Positions 37,378-48,739 of a DNA stretch of 64,000 nucleotides are shown one piece after another (position 1 is the first letter of the stretch; every line of letters begins with the position of its first letter). The DNA is from Paroedura picta. Lineage: Eukaryota; Chordata; Lepidosauria; Squamata; Gekkonidae. A program made the position numbers and the translations under genes. The DNA lies in NCBI RefSeq assembly GCF_049243985.1, contig NC_135373.1, positions 95,351,213 to 95,415,212 of the forward strand. Direction: 5' to 3'. The notes below the pieces were generated by a model that was given only the letters and a program-made list of their open reading frames with translations, made no database searches and had not been told where the DNA came from.

Positions 37378-37668
37378 GAGCCTCTTGTGGCACAGAGTGG
37401 TAAGCAGCAGAAATGCTGTCTGAAGCTGTCTGCCCATAAGGTTGTGAGTTCGATCCCAGCAGCCAGCTCAAGGTTGACTCAGCCTTCAATCCTTCCGACG
37501 TCGGTAAAATGAGTACCCAGCTTGCTGGGGGGTAAAATGGTAATGACTGGGGAAGGTACTGGCAAACCACCCCGTATTGAGTCTGCCATGAAAACACTGG
37601 AGGGCGTCACCCCAAGGGTCAGACATGACTCGGTGCTTGCACAGAGGATACCTTTACCTTTACCTTTA
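37378..37668 (+). mobile_element. Sauria-type SINE, plus strand
   Basis: Full length: GAGCCTCTTGTGGCACAGAG head with A box, GTTCGATCCC B box (best preserved in the window), AATGACTGGGGAAGG body, GGGTCAGACATGACTCGG tail and three CCTTTA units at the end. No clear target duplication. Confidence 0.93.
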
Positions 37669-37719
37669 CATAAGTGGGAAGATCAGAAACCAACAAAGAG
37701 CCAGTGTATTCACAAACAG

Positions 37720-37912
37720 GGTTACCAGCCTTCATGCAGAGTTTTGAATTCTCCTGGAATTACATTTGATCTAGAGAATTATAATGGATCAGCTTTGGAA
37801 GATAGACTCTGTGGCATCACACAGTCACTGAGATCCCTCTCCTCCCTAAATTCTGCTCTCCTTAGGCTCTGTCCACTTTCTCCAGGAATTTCCTAAGCAG
37901 GAGTCAGAACCC
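37720..37912 (-). mobile_element. GGGTTGCC-type short repeat copy
   Basis: GGGTTACCAGCCTTCATG at the left, GATAGACTCTGTGGCATCAC in the middle, CAGGAATTTCC at the right, in the same order as the other copies. Quite diverged. Confidence 0.5.
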
Positions 37913-40850
37913 CAAACCTGGGACAAACAAAGAAACAAACAAAGACAAACAAAGAACAAAGAAAAGTATACAGTCGAAAGCATGATGTGAATAATATGGT
38001 AGTAGTAATCTATCAACAATATTCCAGCTAAAAAGCATAGTGCTGTGGGATTTTGAATGTCTGTACAAAATTCTGAACAAGTCCAATGTAATTGTATGAA
38101 AAGGGGAAAGACAAGAGCATGATGAGCTCTAGTTTGTTTATCTAAAATCTTTATAGATCCCTTTTTCTGATGTTCCAGCTAGCCAGCATTAAATATTTTA
38201 AACACAATCAAAACACATTCATGGTAATGTTAACAACAATTAAACCAACACAAATTAAGTTAAAATATATGAATGTATGGTTCTTTAAAAAAAATAACAG
38301 CAGCACATATCCTGAGCCAACCTGGAGATGTCAGCTCAACCCACCGGAAAGCAAAATCACTCTAAAAAGCAAAATTACAAAAGACAAAGCACTTCACAAT
38401 ATAACAAAATCAAATAAAAGCAGCATGAAATAATGACAAATGCACACAAAGCTAAAGCCAGGCAGTCCTCAAGTGAAAGCAGCAATAGTGTCTCCACCAC
38501 TGAGATGGTATCTCCATCACAGCTCCAGTTACCATCTCAAAAGACAAGATACCATGAGACAGACTTTTTCCAGGAGACTGCAATGGATGGGAAAGTTCAT
38601 ATGGTTTGGAGGGAATAATGAAGGACAGGTAAGCTTAAAACTAATCCTAATAACACATCTCTGGGAGTAAGACCTGTTGTATAAAATGGGAAATGCATCT
38701 GAACAGACCTGTTTAGGATTGCTGTCACATTCTGCCATTGCATCCTATGTTGACAGGGTAGAGCTACATATAGCACATATAGGCCTGGAAATCTCTGTCA
38801 ATAGCATCCTTTCACAACATTCAAAACTGTTTACATAACTCAGCAACCTTAGTAACAATTCTGTGAGCAAGGCCAGTATAGGCATCCCATATTGCAGATG
38901 GGAGCTGATGCTGAGAGTCTTTGGTTTCCTTAAAGACCATATAGTAAGTTTTTGGCTGCAATAAGATGTGAAGATTTTATTCAATCCATATATCCTAATC
39001 AGTATGCTTTTAAGCCAGAGGTAATTACATTTACAGCGCAAATCTCTTCATTAAGAAAGTACAGCAACTCTTTGTATCCTACAACCACTTCCACTCATTG
39101 TTTCATAATTTTAAGGCTTTCCAACTGTTTCTCGTAAACAAAACATTCACTTCTTAGCTGTACAGCGTTAAAAATGTCAGAACATGTGGACTGAAAATTA
39201 CCCAGCAGATACTAACAAAGTAGGTTATCAGTTAAAGCACACAGATATTTAGTTGCTTAAAGACAACTATTTCTTCAGAACTTTTTAAACTCTGCATGAC
39301 CTTCAGAGAAAGAACATTCCTAACTACATAACAGCAGAGGAGCTGGTGTCATAATAAATGCACTTTAAATTGGAACACATTGCATAATGAGGGCTAAACT
39401 GGAAAGCCTATGGATAATCTTATGTGTTCCTCTGCTGTTTTTCAAATGTTAAATCCTTATTGGCTCAGATTCAGACTGGAGTAGAGAAAAAGAGGAGGAG
39501 GAAGAGGTTTAGTTTTCACACAGTCTATAGCTTCTATTTGCCCAGTGGAAGTAAAATACCCACATTGTACCGGTATTTTTTTTCTCCATGGGGGAAAAAA
39601 GCTGCCAAGATAACAATTCTGATAACAAAAATGGTGTGTAGGAATTAGTTTCCCTCTTACCCTACTCTAACTGGGGCACTGCCTAGCTACAATTTTGATT
39701 TTAAAATATATTGGGGAAACCTGACAATGGGATTCCTCATTGTCTTATTTGGTCTGACCTGATGGGACCATGAAAAGGTTTGCCTGTATGGGATTTGTGT
39801 GAGTCAATGCAATCTTGTAGCCAACTATCTACTGTCACTGTACTTATTCACTGCTTGCTGGAATGTGACTATTTTGTTTTTCTTATGTGTAATAAATACT
39901 TACTTAAATTCTAATGATAAGAGTGTCTGTTTGTGTACATTGCCTGAAACTTCTGTCAGTTTCCTTTACACTTCTGAGGAAGTAGCCTTAGATTACCTGA
40001 GTTTGATAACATTTATGGTTAGCTAGCAGTTATTTGTCTTTCATTCAAATGAGTATGTCCTCTCTGATTTAGAAAATTTTAAGGAGGGTTCTACATCAAA
40101 ACTGAGCCTAAACTCTCACTAGAACCTACAATGAATAAACCGAGGCAATTGATTTGGTCACATTAAGAGAAGCAAAGAGTCACTGGAAAAGACCATGCTA
40201 AGAAAAGTTGAGTGTACAAGTACCTCTGAAGCTATGTACAAATAGAGCTTTCAGAGGGTTTTATGTGGCATTGTAGAGTGATTATTGTCTACAAAACACA
40301 CACCAATCTCACTGTTTATACCAGAGGTTTGTAATAGGATGGACAGTCATAACTTTACTAAGCAAAACTTAAACAAATGAAACTTGTTTTTTACTGGTAT
40401 TTCATTAAGATTACTTTGTACTGGAAAATTAACAGGATCTAGTAATATCAGAAAACTGTTGGGCCTGTTAGAGGGAAAATAAAGGTGATGAGAATTTGGC
40501 AGAGATGTGAATGACAGGGATGTTAACTAATTGGTAGTTACAGATCTTGTCTCAAACAATGATTACATAGATGATTTGGGAAATTGTTTTCCCAAACTAG
40601 GAATGCTATCAATTAGCTGTGATTTGATTCTACAGAATCCCAGTGACTCCTCTTTGCTATTTATTCTGTTCTGTCTCAGGTCATAATTATTAGACCACAA
40701 AGACCGTGGTTTTGCTTCATAATCTTGCATAAAGGAATCAGTGCTATAGGCTGGCTAGAAAGGATGCTACACAATCGACTTCACTCCTCAACTTTCTTGG
40801 GTGGGAATACAGGCACAGGGAATTTTCATCCATTCAGACAAGGGAAATGT
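37913..40850. other. intergenic, no named feature
   Basis: A short purine-rich AAACAAAGAAACAAACAAAG tract at 37925-37965, otherwise AT-rich sequence without an element I recognise. None of the short frames looks coding. Confidence 0.6.
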
Positions 40851-40854
40851 TATT

Positions 40855-41012
40855 CTTTAATATGCAAAAGGTTCTAGGTTCAATCCCCAGCATCTCCAGC
40901 TAAAAGGGCTACATGGTAGATGATAAGAAAGACCTCTGCCTGAAATTCGTAAAAGCCACTGCTAGTCTGTGTAGACAATACTGATCTTGACGAACCAATT
41001 GATTCCATAGAA
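40855..41012 (+). mobile_element. tRNA-derived SINE fragment
   Basis: GTTCTAGGTTCAATCCCCAG (B box), CATCTCCAGCTAAAAGGG, AGACCTCTGCCTGAAATTCG and GTGTAGACAATACTGATCTTG match the copies at 25090 and 50106. The A-box side is lost. Confidence 0.7.
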
Positions 41013-41675
41013 AGAACTCTGTGTCAAAACAAAATCAGAATTTATGCCTAAGAATTATGGCCTGAAATATGTAAATATATGTTTTGAGATGGTTATATCT
41101 GCGTTTTCATGGTATATAACAAACTTTCCATGCCCACTCTGACACAATTTGTATAATTACTTTTTAAAAAATAAGCTAAATGAATTGATGGATGCTTATT
41201 CACATAAGTATTCACTTAGCCTTTTAAAATGCAGGGGGAGGAGATGCACAGAATAAGGCTATTCGTGTTTCACTAAAACCCCATTTAATTTAATAATGTT
41301 TTATTTTCTAAAAAGTAAAATTACTTCCCTAAAAGCAAAATTCCCAGGTGTCTGTGATCAATGCAAGTCAATAGCATCACCCTATTCAGTAAAAATAAAT
41401 CAGAGAAAATCACTTTAGTAAAAAATGCAAGGCAAAATCCACTTCCAGTGCAAGCTTCCCTCTCACAACACCATTACGCATCTTTACATATTCCAGAGGA
41501 ACCCCAGTTTGTCCTGGTCAGCACATGGGAGGCAAAACCCAGCAGTCACAGCAGGGGTTCTCAGATCATAGTCCAGAGTCCAATGATATCATCCAAATGT
41601 AAGGTCAGAAGGCAGTCCAGGGTCAAAACACATGCTCTAAAGGTAGAGTCCTCATCACTCCCAAGCAGATTAAAC

Positions 41676-42019
41676 CAGTGCTCCCTGACCTTTTTATCAC
41701 CGGGGACCGGTCAACGCTTGACAATTTTACTGAGGCCCGGGGGGGTAGTCTTTTGCCGAGGGACATCGGCTTTCCCGCTGGCACCCCTGACTTCCCGCCG
41801 CCCACTGGGGGGCGCTCCAGCAGCAGCTGCGCAGTGCCATGCCCAAGGAGAGCCCCAGCCATGGAAGCCGCCGGAGAGCACCAAAGGTGAGCCGGCGGCA
41901 GAGTGGCTGGGCAGTCCCCGATGCAGCAGCCGGGGAGGAGGACGAGGAGGAGCTGCAGCCCGGTATCGACTGATCCATGGACCGGTCCCGGTCCCAGGAC
42001 TGGGGGTTGGGGACAGCTG
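41676..42019 (+). mobile_element. GC-rich hAT-type short element
   Basis: Perfect 8-bp target duplication GATTAAAC at 41668-41675 and 42020-42027. Ends CAGTGCTCCCTGACC and GGTTGGGGACAGCTG are inverted. 344 bases, very GC-rich compared with its flanks. It creates a misleading 277-codon open stretch (41361-42194) that is not a gene. Confidence 0.95.
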
Positions 42020-42532
42020 GATTAAACAACTAATAGAAGCAAAATGGCAAACACATCACACCCACACCAGCTATAGCATCACTGCACCCTTATATAGGTG
42101 TTTCCCTACAGGTGAGGCTGTCCCCATGCCAAGCTCCTCTCCACAAGCTGAGTCTGCTCCTTTACTCCTTTACTCCTTTATTCATGAGGAGTAGTGGGGA
42201 TGAGTTCCTGTGATAATTTCCTCAGCAGAGGAGCGTTAGGCTGTTATACATGTACTCCTGCACCTCTTCCAAGACTTGGTGCTTGCCCTTTGCCTTTTCT
42301 GCTCCTGGGATCTTTCAAGAGATTGTTGTAGTTCTGCCAGTGGGTAGAACCATGCTGGACCTGACCTGTGGGACCTGCTGACTCAGAGGGAGTTAAGTTG
42401 GGGCCCTTTGGGGGAGGCCTTGAGACACCAGAGTCATAGGGAGGGTCTGCCAAGGCAAGGCTGGGAACAGGTTTTCCTCCTCTGCCTTTGATGAGGATCC
42501 ATCTTTCTATGCTAGATCAGAGTGGTCTAGGA

Positions 42533-42961
42533 TAGCGATCCCCAACCTGTGGGCCGCGGACCACATGTGGTCCTTCAACTAATTGGAAGTGGGCCCTGAA
42601 GGATGCCTTCCCCCCCCCCCGGCCCTTTACAACACACTTTGGTTGTCATTGTCTCCCATCACTCCCAGATGGGACTATCTCGTTGCAGAGAAACAAGCTC
42701 AGGGTTCCCATTGATGTGTCATTGTCATGAGTTAAAATTTCCATGAAAATAAAATGTTCCTTATGTTCATTGTTGTGCCGTGTCTGTATCTTATTTTGAA
42801 GGGATGTTTAAACATTACCATAATTACCATAGGGCATTGGTTGAGAGTAGAGGAGTAAACTATCCCCCCCACCGGGCCTCAGTAAAAGGCATTGAGTGGT
42901 CCCCAGTGAGTGGTCCCCGGCGTTGAGTGGTCCCCAGTGATAAAAAGGTTGGGGACCACTG
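42533..42961 (+). mobile_element. hAT-type short element
   Basis: Perfect 8-bp target duplication GTCTAGGA at 42525-42532 and 42962-42969. Ends TAGCGATCCCCAACCTG and AGGTTGGGGACCACTG are inverted. Its right end AAAAAGGTTGGGGACCACTG resembles the end of the element at 41676. Near the right end, GAGTGGTCCCC(A/G)G is repeated three times. Confidence 0.93.
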
Positions 42962-43599
42962 GTCTAGGACACCATCTGAGTGGTCTAAAAACAGGGGAAA
43001 GTAACTGGGAAGAGTTTTCTAACAAAGATGTGACTGTTAATGTGTCTCTTCACTGGGTCAAAGTATTCAAAATGGGTTTATCCGTGGAAATGGGTTTGCC
43101 TGTGTAAAGCTTTAAGGATTCTTTAACAAACTATGTATCACAGAATCTATACAAGGCTGCAATTCCATGCATATTTACCTAGAAGACACTGCTGGGACTT
43201 ACTTCTGCATAAACAGAATAAGGATGTTAGTGTGCTGGAGTTTTCATTATATAAAATTGATGCCTTCTACTGATAGAAGAGCTGTCTCATACCTCACACT
43301 TGAGTGCTGTATGAGGAAAGTGAAACTACATTCAAAGATGTTCCTTTACTTACACAAGACATCAAACAACTTCTTGCATGCAAAGTTTGGTGCAAACATA
43401 GTCTGCTATGCAATCTCTCTAAGGTGCCTATGGAACTAATTTAAGACCCATAAAATGAATCACATCTCTTTCACCAAAATAGCTCTTTCCCTCCATGTGA
43501 AGATTCAGCAATCCTTAATTAATACAAAACAATGTTAGTGCTGGTGTTGGAAAATGCTATCAAGACACAGTTGACTTAAAATTACCTGAATAGATAACA

Positions 43600-43797
43600 G
43601 CTCCGGGTTGAGAAATTCCTGGTGATTTTGTGGCTGAGTCTGGAGAAGGGTTTGGGGAGGGATCTAGGCAGGGTATAATGCCATAGATTCTACCTTCCAA
43701 AGAGCCATTTTCCCCAGGGAAACTGATCTCTGTTCTCTGGAGATCAGTTGTAATTCTGGAAGGCCTTCAGGCCCAACATGGAGGTTGGCAACCCTAT
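43600..43797 (+). mobile_element. GGGTTGCC-type short repeat copy
   Basis: GGGTTGAGAAATTCCTGG at the left, GGGTATAATGCCATAGATTC in the middle, GGAGGTTGGCAACCCTATG at the right. The clearest full copy in the window; the ends are inverted. Confidence 0.75.
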
Positions 43798-43849
43798 GAT
43801 TCTGTAGGGTTTTATGCTAAGAGACAAATAGAGATAATTTGTCACTGCC

Positions 43850-43975
43850 AGCCTCTGCACAGCAACTCTGGACTTTCCTGCTAGTCTCCCATCCAAGATC
43901 CATGCAGGGCCAACCATACTTAGCTTCTGGGATCTGATTGGATCAACCTGGGTCATCCACGTTATGCTAGACCAT
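43850..43975 (-). mobile_element. 5S-rRNA-derived SINE fragment
   Basis: The complement reads as 5S rRNA internal promoter text: CTAGTCTCCCATCCAAGATC, GCAGGGCCAACCATACTTAG and CTTCTGGGATCTGATTGG are the reverse of GGATGGGAGAC...CTAAGCA..GATCTCAGAAG. Confidence 0.7.
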
Positions 43976-44573
43976 AATATAAAAATCCCCACTTTTAGTG
44001 CTAGACTAGATTGTCCAAGTATATATGTTTTCAACATATGTTAATTTAATGTCTTTTCCCCATAGATTGTTTAATTATTTTGCCTGTCTTACAATTGTTT
44101 GGGAACGTCAGTTGATCACAGAGGCATCATGTAACCCAGTCAGCTGACCTGCAGGATTTAGCCAGGAGTAAGGTGGAATAAGTGATATGAAAACGGAATT
44201 CCTGCACAAAAATTTTGTTGGGTAAAGAAGGAGTTCCAGTTGGTTAATCTGTGAAGGAAATGAGATATCAGTACACATGGACCTACTATGGAGTTATAAG
44301 AATATAAGAACTATTCTGTTGGATCACACCAATGACCAATATAGGTCAGCATCCTTCTTCCCAGAGAAGCTAACCAGACACTCTGGAGGACTACAACATG
44401 AGCATAGATGCTAAAACTTCTTTCCTATTACTGCCCTCACCAGCAATTTGCATTTTAGATGTGCAAGTCTCATTTAATTATCATGGAAAACAGCTACTGA
44501 TAGACCTTTCTGATCTCTTCCCCAAATCACCTAAGGTCCTGGCTACTACTGCAGACCATGGTAGTAGTTCCTG

Positions 44574-44716
44574 CTTTTGAATGTCTTATTCAACTGAAGC
44601 AAAAGTCAATACTTTACAATGTACCTTTTATGATTTGACAAGAATCTTCAGAGGATAAAACGTATCTCCTTGCAGGAGCTGATCAGCTTTCAGAAAGTTC
44701 CAATGCTTCTAGCTGT
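44574..44716 (+). repeat. local direct duplication, copy A
   Basis: About 145 bases (AAGCAAAAGTCAATACTTTA, then CAATGTACCTTT and TTCAGAGGATAAAA) repeated at 45193-45343 with about 90% identity by eye. Not matched to a known element. Confidence 0.8.
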
Positions 44717-45192
44717 CATGTGAAGATGCACTTTCTTTAATCTGTACTGAATCTACTGATAATTTTGTTTGATGCTTCCATGTTCTAGTGTCTTGGGACA
44801 TTAAAATGTTTTTTCTGTTCATATTCTTTACATATGTAATACTTTATAAACTTTTATCCCAGCCTCTTCCACACAACACATGTTAGCTCCTTAGGACAAT
44901 GGTGAGCCTTACAAATCAGGATGTCCAAAAGCTCATTTTCGTGTGCATTTGTGAAACAGAGGTACATTTAGTAACAATTATCATTCTTAGTTGTGACATC
45001 ATTATACTGATTAATTATAGGCATTAATTAAATTTAAATGATAAATTATCTGTATTTCAGGTGCTTAAACCACTTTACTACAATGGTGCCATTAAACAGT
45101 ATTTAGGTGTTCTTTTAAAAAATAAAAGCACCGGTTCTTTCAGGCACTGGAACACCATTTGTTACTGGAATCATGCAAGCAATGCCAGTGAG

Positions 45193-45343
45193 CATTTGAA
45201 TGGCTTATTCAACAGAAGCAAAAGTCAATACTTTACAATGTACCTTTCATGGTTTGACAAGAATATTCAGAGGATAAAATGTATCTCCTATGCAGGAGCT
45301 GATCTCTGTCTAGCTTTTAGAAAGTTCCGATGCTTCTAGACTG
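45193..45343 (+). repeat. local direct duplication, copy B
   Basis: Second copy, same orientation, about 615 bases downstream, with small insertions (TATGCAGGAG, CTCTGTCTAGC). An open frame crosses it from 45061, but the sequence does not resemble a known protein. Confidence 0.8.
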
Positions 45344-45946
45344 TTTAGTTGGTTCAGCAAAGAAAAGAGCTGTTAATGAGTAATCTTTGTCCATTGCCAT
45401 GCTGAGCCAATAGAGAGATGAGAATGAGCCTAAAGTCAGCATGTTATCACTGAGGGCTTCCGCAGAAGTAAGAAAAGCAAAACAAAAATCTTCTTGTTTG
45501 AAAATTGTTAAGATTTTGAACTGAGTGCACAACCAGTGATTCCCACAGTGCTACAGGAAGACTCTGAAAGTAAGTTACTATTTAATTGATTTTCCACACT
45601 ATACTATTGTCTTAGTATTTGTAGTTCCTCTGAGATTTTATTCAAATTGTCTAATTGGTTATTGGCTGGTAAATTAATTGGCATGCTGCTCTTAGTGGAT
45701 ACCTGCAAATGTCTGATCCAGAGGTTAAATTGAACACCATATATCCTAACAGTCAATAACTTGAGAGGCAGAATTTCAGTAGGGAGAAAAGTAATAAGGT
45801 GATGAAGAAGGCATTACCAGTATAGTATATATCATTCCTGACTGATTCCAGTTGAACCGGATTTTTGTCATTTCAATGAATGTTATTCTGTAATCAATTG
45901 CAAATTTGTAGCTTTTGTTCCTTATTGGAATGTGCATGTTATAGAC

Positions 45947-46072
45947 CAGGGGTAGTCAACCTGTGATCCTCCAGATGTTCATGGACTACAATTCCCATGA
46001 GCCCCTGCCAGCAAATGCTCGTGGGAATTGTAGTCCATGGGCATCTGGAGGACCACAGGTTGACTACCCCTG
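45947..46072 (+). mobile_element. palindromic hAT-type short element
   Basis: Perfect 8-bp target duplication TTATAGAC at 45939-45946 and 46073-46080. Same family as 33553, with 20 more bases in the centre (GAGCCCCTGCCAGCAAATGC). The arms are nearly perfect. Confidence 0.96.
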
Positions 46073-46078
46073 TTATAG

Positions 46079-46170
46079 ACCAACAAGTTGTTTCTGATTT
46101 ATGGCAACCCTATAAATTAATGCTCTCCATAACCTGTCACCATTGACAGCATTGCTCAGGTCTTGCTTAC
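46079..46170 (+). repeat. worn SINE-like repeat
   Basis: GTTTCTGATTTATGGCAACC, CTATAAATTAATG and CAGCATTGCTCAGGTCTTGC look like a repeat that I have seen in reptile DNA, but I cannot give a family. Confidence 0.35.
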
Positions 46171-47022
46171 TGGGGTACAATGTGGATCAAATAATGATTG
46201 CAGTGGCAACCAGTTGTTGGCAAATGAACATCCTAACTGGTTTACTGCAATTACCATTGTCAATATCTTTTCTGATAACAATATAGATCATTTTTGCATA
46301 AAGAGAATTTGCTACGCATTCTATATATGTGTTATAGCTAGTGAAATGTTTCACTTTACCAAAGTACCCATCTTAAAAACCAAAGGATGTGACTATATTG
46401 ATGATTTATGAGCATTATAGTGGCACTTAGATCTTCAGGCCTAGTCAATACGTAGTACATAAGGACATGCACTGACAGGGGAAGAAAACAAAACATCTGC
46501 TCAAAGTCTTTAGAGTCTCATTATACAAGAAGTGAATTGCAACCCCCCACCCTAAAAATTGTATGAGTTCCCAGTCTTTCCAAATCTAAGTTTTTACATC
46601 AAAGTGCTTTACCAAATGCAGATTTTAAATGAAGTCAATGATCCATATATGAATCATATCTAATATAATAAAATATGCCATGTACTTCTCACAACATGCG
46701 GATGGTTCCAAAGATCCCTATTGGTGGACACCCCCCCCCTGGGCCAATTGCTCAGGATTTTGCACACAGACACCCCCTTTCCTTCAGGCCTGCTGTGAAG
46801 GGAGCCTCTAACAGCCACTGACTGAGGCAAGGGATGCATTTCCAAGAGCAATGCAGGGCATGTGTGTACTTTCCTTTTGAAGGGAAAAGCTTTCCCCTTC
46901 TGTTTAACTGTTGGCAGAAAAAGCCCCCTTTCTCTTAAAATATTGCTGTGGCTGTCCTTGCTGCTAGAGGGAAGATGCAGACAAGCCATGCATGTCTCTT
47001 CTTCAGCACCCTCTGAACAATT

Positions 47023-47126
47023 GAGACCTACTGTGCAGGGTTGTTGTGCAGATTAAACTGGATGCTGTTGCGGGGATTCTTTTACCTCCTGTTTCATCTG
47101 CACAACAGCCCTGTGCAGTAGGCCTC
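47023..47126 (+). repeat. inverted repeat from head-to-head SINE pieces
   Basis: The arm at 47023-47053 (GACCTACTGTGCAGGG, TTGTTGTGCAGAT) is complemented at 47096-47126 with about four mismatches over 31 bases; a third, same-direction piece is at 47174-47196. The text resembles the CTCACAGGGTTGTTGTGAGG core of MIR-like squamate SINEs, so this is probably fragments in opposite directions. Confidence 0.65.
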
Positions 47127-47189
47127 AACTGTTTCATCTCTACAACAACCCGTATGGGAAACCTTAAACATTTCTTCTGCACAACAACC

Positions 47190-47400
47190 CTGCCCACTCT
47201 CCAAAGTAGCCATTTTTGCCTACAGAGCTGGTCTTTATAATCTGCTGTAATTCTAGGAGCTCTCCAGGTCTCACCTGGAGGTTGGCTACCCCTGGGTTGG
47301 AAATATTCCTTGAGGTTTGGAAGTGGGGCCTCAAAACGGTAAAATGCCTCTGAGTCTACCCTCCAAAGTGCATTTTTGCCTGCAGAGTTGATCTTTAGAG
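47190..47400 (-). mobile_element. GGGTTGCC-type short repeat, partial copies
   Basis: CTCCAAAGTAGCCATTTTTG, GGTCTCACCTGGAGG and TTGGCTACCCCTGG, then a second start GGGTTGGAAATATTCC and TAAAATGCCTCTGAGTC. It reads as the end of one copy next to the start of another. Confidence 0.55.
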
Positions 47401-47780
47401 TCTAGAGATGAGAAGCAATAGTAGAGACGGTGGTAGAGCTTGTAGGGTGAGATTGCCGTGGAGTGCCTTTACCAGGCAGAGCTTATATTTTTGGGCGTAG
47501 ACAGACAGACAAACCTGCAAGGGTCCTTAGAGTCTGGAAAGTGTAGGGAAGTAGAAATAAGGATTATTTAGTGCCCGTACCTGTAAATAGTGAACAATTA
47601 ATTGGCTGGAGAGATGAAGGAACTGAAGTGACTTTGCTCAAGCCTAGCCTGGTAAATAAAAATTAGAATTTGCCAGGAAGGTCCTACAAAATCAAAGCCA
47701 TAAGTGGCCTAGAATTTCAATTGGGGTTAGGTTTGGAGGAAAGTAGACAGTAATAATTTGGGGTGTGTGGGGGGGGAACT

Positions 47781-48394
47781 AGGGCTGATTCTGCACTTAT
47801 TTTGTTTATTCTGTTGTGGATCCTGCTGGCCAATTGAACTCGGGTCTTCCTCTATTCCTCCCCCCCAATTGAAACAGAAAAGTGTTCTGCATATGTTTAG
47901 GGAAGCCAAGCACAGCAGGAGCCTCTTTCTTTTCTTGAATGAGGAGGTGGGAAAGGATTGGAGACAGCAGAGGTGGGGGAATAAATCCAAGAGGAAAATC
48001 TCTGCTGAGAGAAGTTAGGGCTTCTGGAGCTTCTGCCAAGAAAAGTTAGGGCTTCCCCTTTAAGGGAAGCCTTGCAACCTGGGAACTAGGAAGCCTGTGA
48101 ACTGATGCCCTGGCCTATCAGGGCTTTTCTACAGTGTTGGAGGCTCGAGGCAGCAAGTTAGTTTGGGACAAGCAGAAAGCTGCACCTTTACTCATGACGA
48201 TTTTTCAAATATTGAGGGTTATATCCCCTCCAGGATATTGTGGGGAAAAGGTAGAGTCACTCTGGATCAATCCTACTTGTTGCAGTTGAAAAATTTAAAC
48301 AGCCCAAAATCAAAATGGAAATCTCATTCAGTGTAGACGGCACAGACTGTATCGACCTGGGATTGGAATAAAACCTCCATGCAGATTCAGCCTA
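47781..48394 (+). mobile_element. non-autonomous DNA element with (A)GGGCTGATTCTGCA ends
   Basis: Left end AGGGCTGATTCTGCACTT and right end CCATGCAGATTCAGCCTA are inverted copies. About 614 bases, GC-richer than the flanks, no transposase frame. The end resembles those at 1699 and 18522 (TTCTGCAC core), so it may be a relative. Confidence 0.55.
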
Positions 48395-48469
48395 GGTGTT
48401 CCACTTTTATTAGGCAATGACTTGGCCTTGCAGAAAAAAACATAGGAAAGGACGCGCAGTAATGGGTTT

Positions 48470-48735
48470 AAACTACAAGTAAACTACAAGTACAAGATAT
48501 AGGCTAGATATCAGGAATCAAAATTTCACAGTCAGAGTAGTTCAGCAGTGGAATGGGCTGCCTAAGGAGGTGGTGAGCTCCCCCTCACTGGCCGTCTTCA
48601 AACAAAGGTTGGATACACACTTTTCTTGGATGCTTTAGGATACTTTGGGCTGATCCTGCCTTGAGCAGGGTGTTGGACTAGATGGCCTGTATGGCCTGTA
48701 TGGCCCCTTCCAACTCTATGATTCTATGATTCTAA
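48470..48735 (+). mobile_element. CR1 LINE 3' end
   Basis: AGTAGTTCAGCAGTGGAATG, GGCTGCCTAAGGAGGTGG, GAGCAGGGTGTTGGACTAGA, CCTTCCAACTCTATGATTCT then ATGATTCT repeats: the standard CR1 terminus. 5'-truncated as most copies are. Confidence 0.92.
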
Positions 48736-48739
48736 CAAA

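Noticed and set aside
41361-42194. 277-codon open frame on the + strand
   Set aside because: Most of it lies in a GC-rich hAT element with perfect target duplications (41676-42019); the protein has no domain and low-complexity arginine/glycine runs.
45061-45339. 92-codon frame after an AG acceptor-like site
   Set aside because: No known protein similarity; part of it is one copy of a local duplication. Kept only as a finding about the duplication.
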